Shown: positions 9,058 to 19,897, counted from the first letter of the stretch. The stretch is 64,000 nucleotides of DNA from Paraglaciecola algarum (GCF_021532655.1 NZ_JAKGAS010000015.1:1-64000); one strand, 5' to 3'. The notes: generated from the sequence alone by a model not told the origin. Numbers and translations are program-made.

Positions 9058-9650
9058 TGCTCACCAGCCAATTGTCCACCACGCAAACTTAAGGACTTTT
9101 GTACAGGTTTAAAACTCATGCGATATTCAGCTAGCGGCCCTAACTCGGCGAGTTTAGCCATATGTAGTTTAGTGGGATAACCTTTATGTTGGGCAAAGCC
9201 ATATTCAGGGTGACGTTTGTCTAGCTCAGCCATTTCATCATCTCTGGTGACTTTAGCAATAATAGAGGCAGCGGAGATTTCAGCAATTAAGCCATCTCCT
9301 TTGACTATCGCTTCACATGAGTAACTCCAATCAGGACAACGATTACCATCCACTTGAACATGATCAGGTTGAATGGATAAACCTTCTACCGCACGCGTCA
9401 TAGCCAACATAGTGGCGTGAAGAATATTCAGTTGATCAATTTCTTGCGGACTTGCCCTACCGATTGACCAAGCTAAGGCATGTTGTTTGATTTCTTCGGC
9501 TAACAGATTGCGTTTTTTTTCGGAGATCTTTTTGGAGTCAGCTAAACCGGCGATGGGATAATTGGGATCTAAAATAACCGCAGCTGTGACAACATCGCCA
9601 ACCAAAGGTCCACGACCCACTTCGTCAACACCAGCTAGAATTCTACTCAT
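9054..9650 (-). CDS. rnhB: Ribonuclease HII
   Basis: 198 residues. Cuts RNA in RNA-DNA hybrids and removes misincorporated ribonucleotides. The N-terminal [15 protein letters not shown] block holds the metal-binding D9-E10 pair; other conserved blocks are [10 protein letters not shown] and [15 protein letters not shown]. It lies between lpxB and dnaE, as in E. coli, and overlaps dnaE by four bases. A 70-base AT-rich gap separates it from lpxB. Confidence 0.95.
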   Translation of the reverse strand: MSRILAGVDEVGRGPLVGDVVTAAVILDPNYPIAGLADSKKISEKKRNLLAEEIKQHALAWSIGRASPQEIDQLNILHATMLAMTRAVEGLSIQPDHVQVDGNRCPDWSYSCEAIVKGDGLIAEISAASIIAKVTRDDEMAELDKRHPEYGFAQHKGYPTKLHMAKLAELGPLAEYRMSFKPVQKSLSLRGGQLAGEQ

Positions 9651-9720
9651 TACTTTTATTCATTAATTATGTTCAGTCATTGATTATGTTTGATCATTTG
9701 TTATCTAGTGATTTTTTTAA

Positions 9721-10890
9721 CTATTTCACTAGGCAGCCTGACGCTATTAAATTAGCCACAGCTTTAGCCGCTTGTACGTCAGCATCTTGTTTAAGTGACT
9801 GATGTAGTCCCTCAAATTTGCTCACTAGTTGTTGTTGTTGAGCACTATTTTTGTCTGCCAACATAGGTAACAACAAATCGACTATATTCTCGACGTTAAC
9901 CTCTTCTTGCAATAATTCAGGGATCAATTTTTCATCGGCCAGTACATTTGGTAAAGCAAAATATTTAGCCTTGTATAACCAACGCATTAATTGATATGTG
10001 ATTGGACTTAATTGATACGCCGTCACCATGTTTTTTTTACATAACATAGCTTCAAGGGTGGCAGTGCCAGAGGCTAGCAATACCGCATCTGAGGCTATCA
10101 TGACTTCTCTAGCGTGACCAATTACCACTCGGCAATCCAATTCTGGCAAATGTGTTTGCAGATACTCGTCCACTTGTTGTTTACGCTGACGATTAACCAC
10201 AGGGATCAAGACTTTTAAATCAGGTATATCTTGCCTAATTTTAAGGCTTGATTGGATGAACACATCTAATAGTGTATCCACTTCTCGTTTACGGCTCCCC
10301 GGCAGCACTGCCAATACTACATCGTTTTGTTTCAGATTGAGTGCAACACGAGCAGCTACCATATCTGGTTTGATATCGATATCATCAGCCATAGTGTGGC
10401 CTACAAAATCACAAGGAATTTGATGTTTGTCATAGACCTTTTTTTCAAAAGGGAAAATACTTAACACTAGGTTAGTGGCTTTAGCGATTTTAAATATACG
10501 TTTTTCACGCCACGCCCAAACCGTTGGGCTGACATATTGTACGGTTTTAATCCCGCGTTTCTTTAATTTGGCTTCTAAACTCAAATTAAAATCGGGCGCA
10601 TCCACACCAATAAATACATCGGGCGGATTCGTCAAAAAATGTTGAGTCAAGGTTTTGCGTACAAACATTAAGCGGCGAATTCGTGACAACACTTCAACTA
10701 AGCCCATCACAGACAACTCTTCCATTTCAAACAAAGAGTGACAGCCTTGATTTTGCATCTTAGGCCCAGCTATGCCTTCGAAACTAGCATTGGGGAATTG
10801 TTTTTTGAGTTGTTTAATCAGCCCAGCGGCTAAAATATCGCCCGACGCTTCGCCGGCAACAATACCTATTTTGAGTGCTTTGTCGCTCAT
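9721..10890 (-). CDS. lpxB: Lipid-A-disaccharide synthase
   Basis: A 389-residue GT19 glycosyltransferase joining UDP-2,3-diacylglucosamine to lipid X to form the tetra-acyl disaccharide of lipid A at the inner face of the cytoplasmic membrane. Seen: GIVAGEASGDILAAGLI near the N-terminus, GVDAPDFNLSLEAKLKKRG, SPTVWAWREKR, and the nucleotide-sugar site LPGSRKREVDTL. It starts three bases after lpxA ends, so the lpxA-lpxB junction is tightly coupled. Confidence 0.96.
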   Translation of the reverse strand: MSDKALKIGIVAGEASGDILAAGLIKQLKKQFPNASFEGIAGPKMQNQGCHSLFEMEELSVMGLVEVLSRIRRLMFVRKTLTQHFLTNPPDVFIGVDAPDFNLSLEAKLKKRGIKTVQYVSPTVWAWREKRIFKIAKATNLVLSIFPFEKKVYDKHQIPCDFVGHTMADDIDIKPDMVAARVALNLKQNDVVLAVLPGSRKREVDTLLDVFIQSSLKIRQDIPDLKVLIPVVNRQRKQQVDEYLQTHLPELDCRVVIGHAREVMIASDAVLLASGTATLEAMLCKKNMVTAYQLSPITYQLMRWLYKAKYFALPNVLADEKLIPELLQEEVNVENIVDLLLPMLADKNSAQQQQLVSKFEGLHQSLKQDADVQAAKAVANLIASGCLVK

Positions 10891-10893
10891 GGT

Positions 10894-11661
10894 TTAGCGT
10901 ACAATTCCTCTAGAAGAGTTTTTAACAAAATCGGCCATCATCTTGATTTCGTCCGATGCGCCTTCCATTTCTAATAACTTCTCGACAGCTTCTTCTGCTC
11001 GATTACCGCTACGATACAAAATTTTATAAGCTCGCTTAATTTGTAAGATAGCTTCTGGGTCAAAACCTCTGCGGCGTAATCCTTCAGAGTTTATGCCTTT
11101 AGGTGTGGAATCATCTCCTAACATCACAAAAGGAGGGACATCTCTAAACGCAATCACCCCTCCGGCTATAAAACTGTGGGAGCCGATATGACAAAATTGA
11201 TGAGCCGCAGTCATGCCGCCCATTATCACCCAATCACCAACGTGCACATGTCCGGCCAAGGTTGCATGAGTGGCTAAAATACTATTGTTACCGATGACAC
11301 AATCATGGGCTATGTGCACATAGGTCATGATTAAATTATTTGACCCTATGCTAGTCACACATTGATCTTGCACTGTACCCCTATGCACAGTAACACCTTC
11401 ACGAAATATGTTATTGTCACCTATCACTAATTCAGTCGGTTCGCCGGCATATTTTTTATCCTGGCAATCTTCTCCAATAGAACCAAATTGGTAAAAATGG
11501 TTATTTTTACCAATAGTCGTTTTACCTTTCACGACAACGTGAGACTCAAACACACAGTTATCGCCAATTGATACATCAGCATCAATTACGCAGAAAGGTC
11601 CAATAGAGACATTTTCACCAAGTTTTACCGATGAATGAATTATTGCAGTTGAATGGATCAC
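10894..11661 (-). CDS. lpxA: UDP-N-acetylglucosamine acyltransferase
   Basis: A 255-residue left-handed beta-helix trimer enzyme for the first step of lipid A synthesis, transfer of a 3-hydroxyacyl chain from ACP to UDP-GlcNAc. Hexapeptide repeats run through most of the N-terminal two thirds (IHSSVKLGENVSIGPFCVI onward). The catalytic histidine block TYVHIAHDCVIGNN and the C-terminal helical part (GLRRRGFDPEAILQIKRAYK) are present. Three bases separate it from fabZ upstream and from lpxB downstream. Confidence 0.96.
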   Translation of the reverse strand: MIHSTAIIHSSVKLGENVSIGPFCVIDADVSIGDNCVFESHVVVKGKTTIGKNNHFYQFGSIGEDCQDKKYAGEPTELVIGDNNIFREGVTVHRGTVQDQCVTSIGSNNLIMTYVHIAHDCVIGNNSILATHATLAGHVHVGDWVIMGGMTAAHQFCHIGSHSFIAGGVIAFRDVPPFVMLGDDSTPKGINSEGLRRRGFDPEAILQIKRAYKILYRSGNRAEEAVEKLLEMEGASDEIKMMADFVKNSSRGIVR

Positions 11662-11664
11662 CTT

Positions 11665-12111
11665 TTACAATTTCCTCATAGCGCACATAAATTCAGCTTC
11701 ACAAGCTTCCTTTCCATCCACACTGGCTACACCATGAAATTTCCATATTCCGCGTTTTTCCTTAATTAAGGTCACTTTCATGTCAAGTCTATCACCCGGC
11801 ACAACTGGCATTTTAAAACGGGCTTTATCTATACCCGCATAAAGATATAGATCATCTGAATTACCTTGGGTTTTAAAACCTAAGACACCAGCAACTTGGG
11901 CTAGGGCTTCTAAGATCATGACTCCAGGAAAAATGGGCTTTCCAGGGAAATGCCCAGTAAAACAAGGTTCATTAAAGGTAATGTTTTTATACGCTTCAAT
12001 GGACTCATTTAAGGTGTAGTCTGTCACTCTATCAACCAATAAAAATGGGTATCTATGCGGCAACAATTCCATGATTTCTTCTACATCTAAACGATTTAAG
12101 CTATTCGCCAA
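11665..12111 (-). CDS. fabZ: 3-hydroxyacyl-ACP dehydratase
   Basis: 148 residues, hot-dog fold. Dehydrates 3-hydroxyacyl-ACP in fatty acid elongation, acting on the same acyl-ACP pool that LpxA and LpxD draw on. Catalytic H54 in GHFPGKP and E68 in MILEALAQ are present, as is the N-terminal [14 protein letters not shown] block. It lies within the lpx cluster, 35 bases after lpxD and three before lpxA, so shared transcription can balance phospholipid and lipid A synthesis. Confidence 0.96.
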   Translation of the reverse strand: MANSLNRLDVEEIMELLPHRYPFLLVDRVTDYTLNESIEAYKNITFNEPCFTGHFPGKPIFPGVMILEALAQVAGVLGFKTQGNSDDLYLYAGIDKARFKMPVVPGDRLDMKVTLIKEKRGIWKFHGVASVDGKEACEAEFMCAMRKL

Positions 12112-12146
12112 GGGGTAACTCCTAAACTAACAAAACGGCAGTCCTA

Positions 12147-13181
12147 CTACTCGTCTTGGGATTTTTCTAATGTTTTCACTCGCTGATTAAGGCTAGTAAT
12201 ATTTCGCATCGCAATCACGTTTTTACGCCATTGCTTGTATGGTTCGGCAGGCATACCTGATGAATACACGCCAGCTTGAGTAATGTTTTTAGTCATCATA
12301 CTCATACCTGTCATCACCACTCCATCACAAATGGCGATATGACCATTGATCCCAACCAATCCGGCAATGCTACAGTTTTTACCGATTGTGGTGCTACCTG
12401 CTACCACTGAGCACGCAGCCATAGCCGTGTTTTCACCAATTTCGACATTATGGGCAATTTGACACTGGTTATCTATGATAACCCCATCTGCTAAAATAGT
12501 ATTGTCTAATGCACCCCGATCAATAGTGGTGCTTGCACCAATTTCAACCCTATTGCCAATTTCGACACTGCCAAGTTGGGGAATTTTAATCCACTGGCCT
12601 TGATCATTAGCATAACCAAAACCATCACTGCCAATCACAGTATTGGCTTGGATTAAACAATCTTCGCCCATTATCACATCATGATAAATACTAACATTGG
12701 CCCATAATTTAGTATTTGCGCCAATTTTTGCACCTTTACCAATAAAGCACCCGGCTCCAATTTGTACATTGTCACCAAGGATGACATCACTTTCAATTAC
12801 AGCAAAAGCACCAATTTTCACACCTTGCCCAAGACTCGCGCTTTTAGCGATCTCTGCTCGGGGTGATATTTCATGGGAAGCTGCGGGGGTATTATCTAAT
12901 AGTTGCGCGGCTTTGGCATATCCAACGTAAGGGTTTGCCATAACAAGTGCTGTTTTAGAGCAATGTGCTAATTCATCAGGATGCAAAATAACAGCCTGAG
13001 CTTGAGTATCCAGAAGCTGGCTACGATACTTGCTATTAGATAAAAATGAAATCTGACCATTACTAGCTTTGGCTAAACTAGCAATACTTTGGACAAGGGC
13101 ATCTGGACTATCACCATCCGCCAAATGTAATTCTGCACCAATTGCCAAGGCTAAAGACGCTAAACTTAGTGAATGACTCAA
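12147..13181 (-). CDS. lpxD: UDP-3-O-acylglucosamine N-acyltransferase
   Basis: 344 residues. Adds the N-linked 3-hydroxyacyl chain in lipid A synthesis. The N-terminal uridine-binding domain (to about residue 100) is followed by a hexapeptide-repeat beta-helix (about 100-300; motifs such as [20 protein letters not shown]) and a C-terminal helix. [16 protein letters not shown] holds the expected catalytic histidine. It is preceded by skp. The 66-base gap contains an imperfect hairpin (TGGCC...GGCCA around 13203-13226) of unknown role. Confidence 0.95.
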   Translation of the reverse strand: MSHSLSLASLALAIGAELHLADGDSPDALVQSIASLAKASNGQISFLSNSKYRSQLLDTQAQAVILHPDELAHCSKTALVMANPYVGYAKAAQLLDNTPAASHEISPRAEIAKSASLGQGVKIGAFAVIESDVILGDNVQIGAGCFIGKGAKIGANTKLWANVSIYHDVIMGEDCLIQANTVIGSDGFGYANDQGQWIKIPQLGSVEIGNRVEIGASTTIDRGALDNTILADGVIIDNQCQIAHNVEIGENTAMAACSVVAGSTTIGKNCSIAGLVGINGHIAICDGVVMTGMSMMTKNITQAGVYSSGMPAEPYKQWRKNVIAMRNITSLNQRVKTLEKSQDE

Positions 13182-13247
13182 AATGTCTCCTACTAGAGAG
13201 TGTGGCCCTAGTTAGAACTAAGGCCAGCTAAGTGATTACCAACCAAG

Positions 13248-13763
13248 CTATTGGATTTTATTAACTTGCTCAATCACTGCTTTAGAAATGTCGTATTCTG
13301 GATTGATATAGGTTACGGCTTCTGCATTTAACACTAGGTCATATTTTTCTTTAGCCGCAACAGCTTCGATGCCTTGTCTAATTAAACCTAACAATTTACC
13401 TTGCTCTTCTTGAGCACGTTTTTGGATTTCTTGTTGTAAAGGTTTCGCTTTAGCTTCGTAATCAGTTCTAAGTGCAATGATCTTATCTTTCAACTCTTCT
13501 TTTTCTTTATCGCTCATAGTCGCAGCATCACGTTGATTTTTTTCAAGGTAATACTTGATGTCTTTTTCTAATCTGCTGACTTCTTCAGTTTTATCTTTAA
13601 ACTCTGCAGCAATAGTTTGCTGAATAGCAGCGGCTTGAGGTAAAGCTTGGAAAATACCTTGAACGTTAACCGCAGCTATTTTTTGTTCTGCTTGAACTGT
13701 CGCACTCACCATGGCACTTGCCATCAAAGCGCCAGTAATTAAACTTTTAGTAAATTGTTTCAA
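13248..13763 (-). CDS. skp: Periplasmic chaperone Skp/OmpH
   Basis: About 171 residues. A trimeric periplasmic holdase that keeps unfolded outer-membrane proteins soluble on their way to BamA. After a basic signal peptide (KQFTKSLITGALMASAMVSATVQA) comes AEQKIAAVNVQGIFQ and a long charged coiled-coil region, as in the family. The ORF is open further upstream into bamA, but a TTG at 13763 with GGAGT five bases ahead gives a proper signal peptide, so I chose it. Placement between bamA and lpxD is the classic order. Confidence 0.92.
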   Translation of the reverse strand: MKQFTKSLITGALMASAMVSATVQAEQKIAAVNVQGIFQALPQAAAIQQTIAAEFKDKTEEVSRLEKDIKYYLEKNQRDAATMSDKEKEELKDKIIALRTDYEAKAKPLQQEIQKRAQEEQGKLLGLIRQGIEAVAAKEKYDLVLNAEAVTYINPEYDISKAVIEQVNKIQ

Positions 13764-13812
13764 AGGAAACTCCTGTTTTTTATTGTTATGGGCTGGCACA
13801 CCAGCCGAAAAA

Positions 13813-16290
13813 TTAAAATGTTTGACCAATATTAAAGGTGAAGAACTTAGTATCATCACCTTGACGTTCCTGAATTACTTTAGAGAAACTAAATACCATA
13901 GGTCCCATAGGTGACAACCATTGTACAGAAATACCACCAGAAGCTCTATAAAGAGATGGGTCACTGTAGTCAATCAAGGCATCATCTTCATATTGTTGGG
14001 TCACAGTTAAGTCTTTATACCTATCGTAATCAAATTCTGTATCCCATACGTTACCCACATCAATAAACATACTGGTTCTTACTGAGTTATCAAAATCTAC
14101 CTCAACGAACGGTGTAGGTACTATGAGTTCAACTCCACCTAATAACATGGCGTTACCACCTAAAGAGCGTCTAGATATTTGAATACTATCATTCTCAGGA
14201 TTACCTAAAATGGGCCTACCTGATGGGTCTGTAACGACTGCATTAGGGTTAACATAAACACCTCTTGGGCCTACTGTATTATTTTCAAAACCACGTAAGG
14301 TATCGGCACCACCTGCGGTAAAGTGCTGAGTAAATGGCAATATTTGATCTATCCCATCAACATCACCATAACCATTACCGTAACCCATTTTTAATCGGGC
14401 TAAGAATGACCAACGTTGATTACGCGATAGTGGAAAATACCACTTAGCATCAATTTCAGATTTAAAATAGTTAACATCTGAATTAGGCGTGGTTACACCA
14501 AACGATGCTCTTTGCGATGAACCTGCAGTAGGAAACACACCACGGTTTAAGGTAGACCTAGACCAAGCAACTGAGGCTAAGAAGCTGTAATAATTAATTG
14601 CAGCATCTGGATCATTTGGATCGATAAATTGATTATTAAACCTTATGGTCTGTACATAGGGTTGGTTCTGAAACAACTCAACATTTGAGTAGGTTAAACC
14701 AAAGTTGATTCGATTGTACTGATCTATCGGATAGCCAATGTTAGTCCCTACAGAGAACTGTTTACTATTATATTGGATCAAATTAGCTGAGCTACCATCA
14801 AATTCACTATAAGAAACTGAGCCACCTAAACTGATACCATCAATGGTAAAATATGGGTCCGTATAGGACAATTGCACACTCTTTTGATATGACACAGTAC
14901 TGACATTAAACGCCACACGTTTACCTGTGCCTAAGAAGTTATCTTGTTGAATACCCGCTTGCAAACTGAGCTTGGTTCTATCACCGTAACCAATACCGGC
15001 ATTAAATGAACCTGAAGCTTGTTCTTTAACAGTAAAGTTTACATCAACTTTATCTTCTTCACCTGGTAGACGCACAGTTTCAAAATCTACTTTTTCCATG
15101 TAGGTTAATCGAGATAAGCTGTTTTTAGATACTTCTAAAGTGTCGTTAGATAACCAAGACCCTTCCATTTGATTGACCGATTGTCTTAATACTTCGTCAG
15201 CTGTACTGACGTTTCCTTCGAAATTAATTCTACGTACGTAAATACGTTTACCTGGATCAACAGACAATACCAACTTAACGGTTTTATCTTCTTCATTAAT
15301 ATCGGGAATAGTGGTGACAGTGGGGTAAGCATAACCATATCTGCCTAGATATTTACTAATATATTCTTCGGTATAAGTGACTTGAGCTTGATTGTATAAT
15401 TGACCTTCTCTGATTGGTAAGACTAACTTTAAATATTCTTCAAACCCTAACAAGTCACCAATTAGCTCTACCTCTGATATATTATATTTTTCACCTTCGT
15501 CTACATTTAAAGTAATGTAAATCCCTTCTTTGTCTGGCGTCATTGATACTTGAGTGGAATCAATGTTAAAACGCAAATAACCGCGATCTTTATAATAACT
15601 AGTAATAGTTTCCATATCGCCAGTTAAAGTTTGTTTCTGGTAGCGAGTTTCAGATAAAAAATCCCACCAAGGTGTGTCAAATTGTAATTCAACTTGTTCT
15701 AATAATTCTTCATCGGTAAAAATCGAGTTACCCACGATATTAATTTGCTCAATACTGGCTGCATCACCTTCTTCAAATAATAATTTCAAATCCACTCGAT
15801 TTCGAGGTAAAGGTGTGACAATCGCGGTTACATCAGCGTTGTATTTACCGATACTGTAAAAGAAGTCCTTTAGACCATTTTCAACTTGGGTCAGCATGGT
15901 TTTATCTAGCGGTTCACCCACCACAATATTATTGCCATCTAAACTTTCTTGTAACTGCTCATCTTTAATATCGTCATTATCTTCAAACTCAATATTGCTG
16001 ATAGTTGGACGTTCTTGGACTCGCACTAAAAGTACATTACCATCACGTAAAATTTGAATACTTTCAAAATGGGTTGAAGAATACATGGACCGGATCAACT
16101 GGGCGATACGGAAACTATTCATCTCATCACCCACATTAACCGGTAAATAGGTTAATGCGGCGCCAAGTGCGACTCTTTGTAACCCTTCGATTTTAATGTC
16201 TTTAACCACAAACTCACTATTGGGCGCTGCTTTTGCGAAGCTAGCAATGGATAACATTAATCCGGCAACAACTAACTGTTTAAACTTCAT
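13813..16290 (-). CDS. bamA: Outer membrane protein assembly factor BamA
   Basis: 825 residues. The central Omp85 protein that inserts beta-barrel proteins into the outer membrane. A signal peptide ends after SFAKA (residue 21). Five POTRA domains cover roughly residues 25-420, followed by a 16-strand barrel. GADTLRGFENNTVGPRG, the VRGF-type L6 loop motif, lies near residue 660, and the chain ends in phenylalanine (FNIGQTF) as a beta-signal should. It lies between rseP and skp, the conserved order. Confidence 0.97.
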   Translation of the reverse strand: MKFKQLVVAGLMLSIASFAKAAPNSEFVVKDIKIEGLQRVALGAALTYLPVNVGDEMNSFRIAQLIRSMYSSTHFESIQILRDGNVLLVRVQERPTISNIEFEDNDDIKDEQLQESLDGNNIVVGEPLDKTMLTQVENGLKDFFYSIGKYNADVTAIVTPLPRNRVDLKLLFEEGDAASIEQINIVGNSIFTDEELLEQVELQFDTPWWDFLSETRYQKQTLTGDMETITSYYKDRGYLRFNIDSTQVSMTPDKEGIYITLNVDEGEKYNISEVELIGDLLGFEEYLKLVLPIREGQLYNQAQVTYTEEYISKYLGRYGYAYPTVTTIPDINEEDKTVKLVLSVDPGKRIYVRRINFEGNVSTADEVLRQSVNQMEGSWLSNDTLEVSKNSLSRLTYMEKVDFETVRLPGEEDKVDVNFTVKEQASGSFNAGIGYGDRTKLSLQAGIQQDNFLGTGKRVAFNVSTVSYQKSVQLSYTDPYFTIDGISLGGSVSYSEFDGSSANLIQYNSKQFSVGTNIGYPIDQYNRINFGLTYSNVELFQNQPYVQTIRFNNQFIDPNDPDAAINYYSFLASVAWSRSTLNRGVFPTAGSSQRASFGVTTPNSDVNYFKSEIDAKWYFPLSRNQRWSFLARLKMGYGNGYGDVDGIDQILPFTQHFTAGGADTLRGFENNTVGPRGVYVNPNAVVTDPSGRPILGNPENDSIQISRRSLGGNAMLLGGVELIVPTPFVEVDFDNSVRTSMFIDVGNVWDTEFDYDRYKDLTVTQQYEDDALIDYSDPSLYRASGGISVQWLSPMGPMVFSFSKVIQERQGDDTKFFTFNIGQTF

Positions 16291-16352
16291 TGATTAGTAT
16301 TCTTCCTAAACGTATTCGAAAATACGTAAATGGTCATTTCGACCGATAAAAA

Positions 16353-17735
16353 CTATAAACGCGCAATATCGTTAAAAATTGCAACACTCATTAACAGTAG
16401 CAGCACAAAGCCACCAATTTTAAAACCTACTTCTTGTACTGAATCTGGGACAGGTCGGCCACTCAAAAGTTCTATAAAATAATAGAGTAAGTGCCCGCCA
16501 TCAAGTACCGGTAAGGGTAAAAGGTTAATTATGCCTAAATTAACACTAATTAGCGCGAGAAAGCTCAAAAAGTACACTAAACCAGAACTTGCGCTCATGC
16601 CTGCACCTTGCGCAATGGCAATGGGCCCACTCAAGTTTTTAACCGATACATCGCCAGTTAATAACTTTCCTAGCATTTCTATGCTCAAAGTCATTAAACG
16701 CCAAGTTTTATCTAGCGCTTTTCCTAATGCTTGGGACAAACCATATTGATGAATAAACACCATTCCCTCAGGCCAAGCTTCATATCTTGGGGTAAATCCC
16801 ATATAACCAACTACAGCTTGGCTACTAACTTCGCTTCCTTGCTCTTTACTACTTAGCTCCCTGCTACCGACTAGCCCCTCTAATCTAACATTTTGATTAT
16901 TTCTCAACACATCAATTTGAATAGACTCATTGGGTTTAGCCACCACATGACTCACTATTTGTTCCCAATTTTGCATACTAGTTCCATCTATACGCAAAAT
17001 TTTATCATCCGCTAATAAACCAATCTTTTCAGCAGCCGAGTTTTCTTGCACATATCCCAGTGTATTCGACACTTCTGGCCTAAAAGGGGTTAGGCCTAAA
17101 CTAGACAATGGCGACTCTTTATCTGGATCAAATTTCCACTGACTAATATCAACCTTGGCAGACTTAACAATCGGATGGTTATTCTCAGTCCATTTAAGTG
17201 TTAATTGCTCATTACCAATATGCGACATTAATTCATAATTAACATCTTCCCAATCTGTCACTTTACGCTCGCCAACTTGCACAAGTGTCGCTTTAGCGGG
17301 TATTAAAGAGGCACTTAAAATACTCTCTGGTTCAATATTACCCACAACAGGCTTAATGGTCTGTAAACCAATGAGATACATAACAAATAAGGCAAAAATC
17401 GCAAAAATGAAGTTAACTAAGGGCCCCGCTGCAATAATAGCTATTCTCTTTAAAACATGTTGACGATTAAACGCATGAGGCAAATCTTCTTCAGCAACTT
17501 GTTCTACACGCTCATCCAACATTTTGACATAACCACCAAGGGGAATAACGGCTAATACAAACTCGGTACCATGTTTATCTGTTTTGCGCCAAAACGCCTT
17601 ACCAAATCCAATGGAAAACTTTTCCACCTTAACGCCACAACGCCGAGCCACCCAAAAGTGTCCCCACTCGTGAACCGCGACTAAAATACCTAAGGCAATG
17701 ACAAAAGAAGCGACACTCCAAACAAACTCAAACAT
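16353..17735 (-). CDS. rseP: Site-2 zinc metalloprotease RseP
   Basis: 460 residues. An intramembrane protease that cuts the anti-sigma factor RseA in the envelope-stress response. H22-E-W-G-H26 gives the zinc ligands in the first helix; NLLPLPVLDGG near residue 405 supplies the third ligand region. Two PDZ domains lie in the periplasmic part (about 120-310), and hydrophobic helices sit near 97-117, 375-400 and at the C-terminus. It directly follows dxr and precedes bamA. Confidence 0.96.
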   Translation of the reverse strand: MFEFVWSVASFVIALGILVAVHEWGHFWVARRCGVKVEKFSIGFGKAFWRKTDKHGTEFVLAVIPLGGYVKMLDERVEQVAEEDLPHAFNRQHVLKRIAIIAAGPLVNFIFAIFALFVMYLIGLQTIKPVVGNIEPESILSASLIPAKATLVQVGERKVTDWEDVNYELMSHIGNEQLTLKWTENNHPIVKSAKVDISQWKFDPDKESPLSSLGLTPFRPEVSNTLGYVQENSAAEKIGLLADDKILRIDGTSMQNWEQIVSHVVAKPNESIQIDVLRNNQNVRLEGLVGSRELSSKEQGSEVSSQAVVGYMGFTPRYEAWPEGMVFIHQYGLSQALGKALDKTWRLMTLSIEMLGKLLTGDVSVKNLSGPIAIAQGAGMSASSGLVYFLSFLALISVNLGIINLLPLPVLDGGHLLYYFIELLSGRPVPDSVQEVGFKIGGFVLLLLMSVAIFNDIARL

Positions 17736-18971
17736 TTAACTCGCATCCTTTATTGATTGAAAGTTAAAACCCTTAATAATATTTTGCGTACAAGCTCGTG
17801 CAGCTTGGTCACTGGCTATAACCGCATCAATACTATCCAAAACATGGCTAGAAGTTTGTTGTAAACATTCTTGATTCACTTGAGCAATTTGAGTAAAGCC
17901 AATCTGCCCTTGTAAAAATGCTTGCACAGAAATTTCATTCGCAGCATTTAACACTGTGGTGGCATATTGCCCAGCTTTACTGGCTTGAATGGCTAAATCT
18001 AAATTAGGAAAACGTGCTGACTCAGGTTGAGAAAAACTAAAGTTAGCAAGCGTACTAAAATCTAAAGGTTTAACCCCTGACTCAATACGTTCCGGGTAAG
18101 CTAAAGCATGTGCAATGGGGGTACGCATATCTGGATTACCCATTTGCGCAATCACTGAACCATCTACATATTGCACCATAGAGTGAATAATACTTTGTGG
18201 ATGTAACACCACTTCAATATCTTGTGCTTTTAGGCCAAATAAATACCTTGCTTCAATAAATTCTAAGCCTTTATTCATCATAGTAGCGGAGTCTACAGAG
18301 ATTTTTTTGCCCATATCCCAGTTAGGGTGAGCGCAAGCTTGTTCCGGCGTGACGCTGGATAAATCAGTCAAGGGGGTATTTAAAAACGGACCACCTGAAC
18401 CGGTCAATAATATTTTACTGATACCAGAACTAGCTAAGTCACCGTATTTATAATCTACTGGCAAACACTGAAAAATCGCATTGTGCTCGCTGTCTATAGG
18501 TAACAGTTGCGCGTTATTGTCATTTGCAGCTTGAATAAACAAATCACCAGACATCACCAAAGATTCTTTGTTGGCTAATAATACTTTTTTACCTGATTTA
18601 GCCGCAGCCAATGTGGGCAATAAGCCGGCGGCACCGACTATCGCAGCCATGACAATATCAACATCAGTTGCACTGGCAACCTGTATTAATCCCTCCTGCC
18701 CTACTAAAACTTCACAGTGTAAATTGGCTTGGGAAAATAATTGTTTGGCTTGTTTATAACAAGTTTCATCTGCCACAACCACATATTCTGGCTGGCAAGC
18801 TTTAGCCTGAGCTAACAATAATTCAAGGTTCCGATTAGCAGTTAAGGCAAACACCTTAAATTGCCCTGAATGCCGACTAACCACATCTATGGTACTTTGC
18901 CCAATAGAGCCTGTAGCACCCAAAATACTGATTTTTTGAACCTTGTTTTGTGATTCTAAAATTGCCGGCAT
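17736..18971 (-). CDS. dxr: 1-deoxy-D-xylulose 5-phosphate reductoisomerase
   Basis: 411 residues from the ATG at 18971. Makes 2-C-methyl-D-erythritol 4-phosphate in the MEP isoprenoid pathway. The NADPH loop ILGATGSIGQS starts near residue 16; LLANKESLVMSG, PIDSEHNAIFQCL and HPNWDMGKKISVDSATMMNKG are family blocks. The frame is open to 18995, but the ATG at 18971 forms TAATG with the cdsA stop and leaves a leader closer to family length, so I chose it. Its pathway feeds UppS two genes upstream. Confidence 0.95.
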   Translation of the reverse strand: MPAILESQNKVQKISILGATGSIGQSTIDVVSRHSGQFKVFALTANRNLELLLAQAKACQPEYVVVADETCYKQAKQLFSQANLHCEVLVGQEGLIQVASATDVDIVMAAIVGAAGLLPTLAAAKSGKKVLLANKESLVMSGDLFIQAANDNNAQLLPIDSEHNAIFQCLPVDYKYGDLASSGISKILLTGSGGPFLNTPLTDLSSVTPEQACAHPNWDMGKKISVDSATMMNKGLEFIEARYLFGLKAQDIEVVLHPQSIIHSMVQYVDGSVIAQMGNPDMRTPIAHALAYPERIESGVKPLDFSTLANFSFSQPESARFPNLDLAIQASKAGQYATTVLNAANEISVQAFLQGQIGFTQIAQVNQECLQQTSSHVLDSIDAVIASDQAARACTQNIIKGFNFQSIKDAS

Positions 18972-19834
18972 TAGGCCATCCAAGTGACATAACAAAATGC
19001 AAATACAGGGAATGCAGCGGTTAAACTATCAATTCTGTCCATAATGCCGCCATGCCCAGGTAATAAAGTGCCACTGTCTTTTATGCCCGCACAGCGTTTG
19101 AACATGCTCTCGTTTAAATCACCTAAGGCTGACACGCCAACGGTTAATGCACCAATTACTACATGTAACCATATTCTTGATGCTTCGAATTGATAGTGGG
19201 TCGCAGCGAAGGCAATGATCAAAGATGAAGCAAAAATGCCGCCCATTAATCCTTCTAAAGTTTTACCTGGTGAAACTTTTGGGCGTAGTTTATGTTTGCC
19301 AAATTTAACCCCAACAAAAAACGCGCCAATATCTGCCGCCCACACTATGCCTAATACATAAAAAATTAATGACGCACCATAAAAAGGGTCTACGTCGTAC
19401 AAACTAGTGCGTAACGATACAACCGCTACCCAAGTAGGGATTAGGGTAAAAAAGCCAAAAATGCCGCGAATGGGTTTACTGCAATACCAGATTGAACTGA
19501 ATCTAGGGTAAGCAATGATCATGGCTAAAGATATTAACCACCAAAGTGACGCTAACGATAAAATGTAATGGTAAACACTATTCAATTTACCCTGATACCA
19601 AATCATATCTGTGGGTAAGATATAGGCTAAAACTAAACATGTTACTGTGACTAATACTGCATAGGAAATTTTGGTAAATTTACGGGTAATACCCGACATA
19701 CTTGACCATTCCCAAGCACCTAAGCCAACAACCAATGCAATCACCACCTGAAAACTAAATAAAGGAAGGAATAGAATGGCCATTAGCGCCAAAGGAGCCA
19801 AGATAACGGCGGTGATGATTCGTTGTTTTAACAA
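18971..19834 (-). CDS. cdsA: Phosphatidate cytidylyltransferase
   Basis: A 287-residue multi-pass inner-membrane enzyme that makes CDP-diacylglycerol from phosphatidate and CTP, the branch point of phospholipid synthesis. Several hydrophobic helices are visible. The C-terminal signature (SALGDLNESMFKRCAGIKDSG...LPGHGGIMDRIDSL) is complete. It overlaps dxr by one base (TAATG) and lies 63 bases after uppS. AT-rich repeated words (TTTTATTCAACCGC) occur in that gap. Confidence 0.95.
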   Translation of the reverse strand: MLKQRIITAVILAPLALMAILFLPLFSFQVVIALVVGLGAWEWSSMSGITRKFTKISYAVLVTVTCLVLAYILPTDMIWYQGKLNSVYHYILSLASLWWLISLAMIIAYPRFSSIWYCSKPIRGIFGFFTLIPTWVAVVSLRTSLYDVDPFYGASLIFYVLGIVWAADIGAFFVGVKFGKHKLRPKVSPGKTLEGLMGGIFASSLIIAFAATHYQFEASRIWLHVVIGALTVGVSALGDLNESMFKRCAGIKDSGTLLPGHGGIMDRIDSLTAAFPVFAFCYVTWMA

Positions 19835-19897
19835 AACGCTGTCCTATTTTTAATCAACCACATTTTATTCAACCGCATTTTATTCAACCGCAAAACT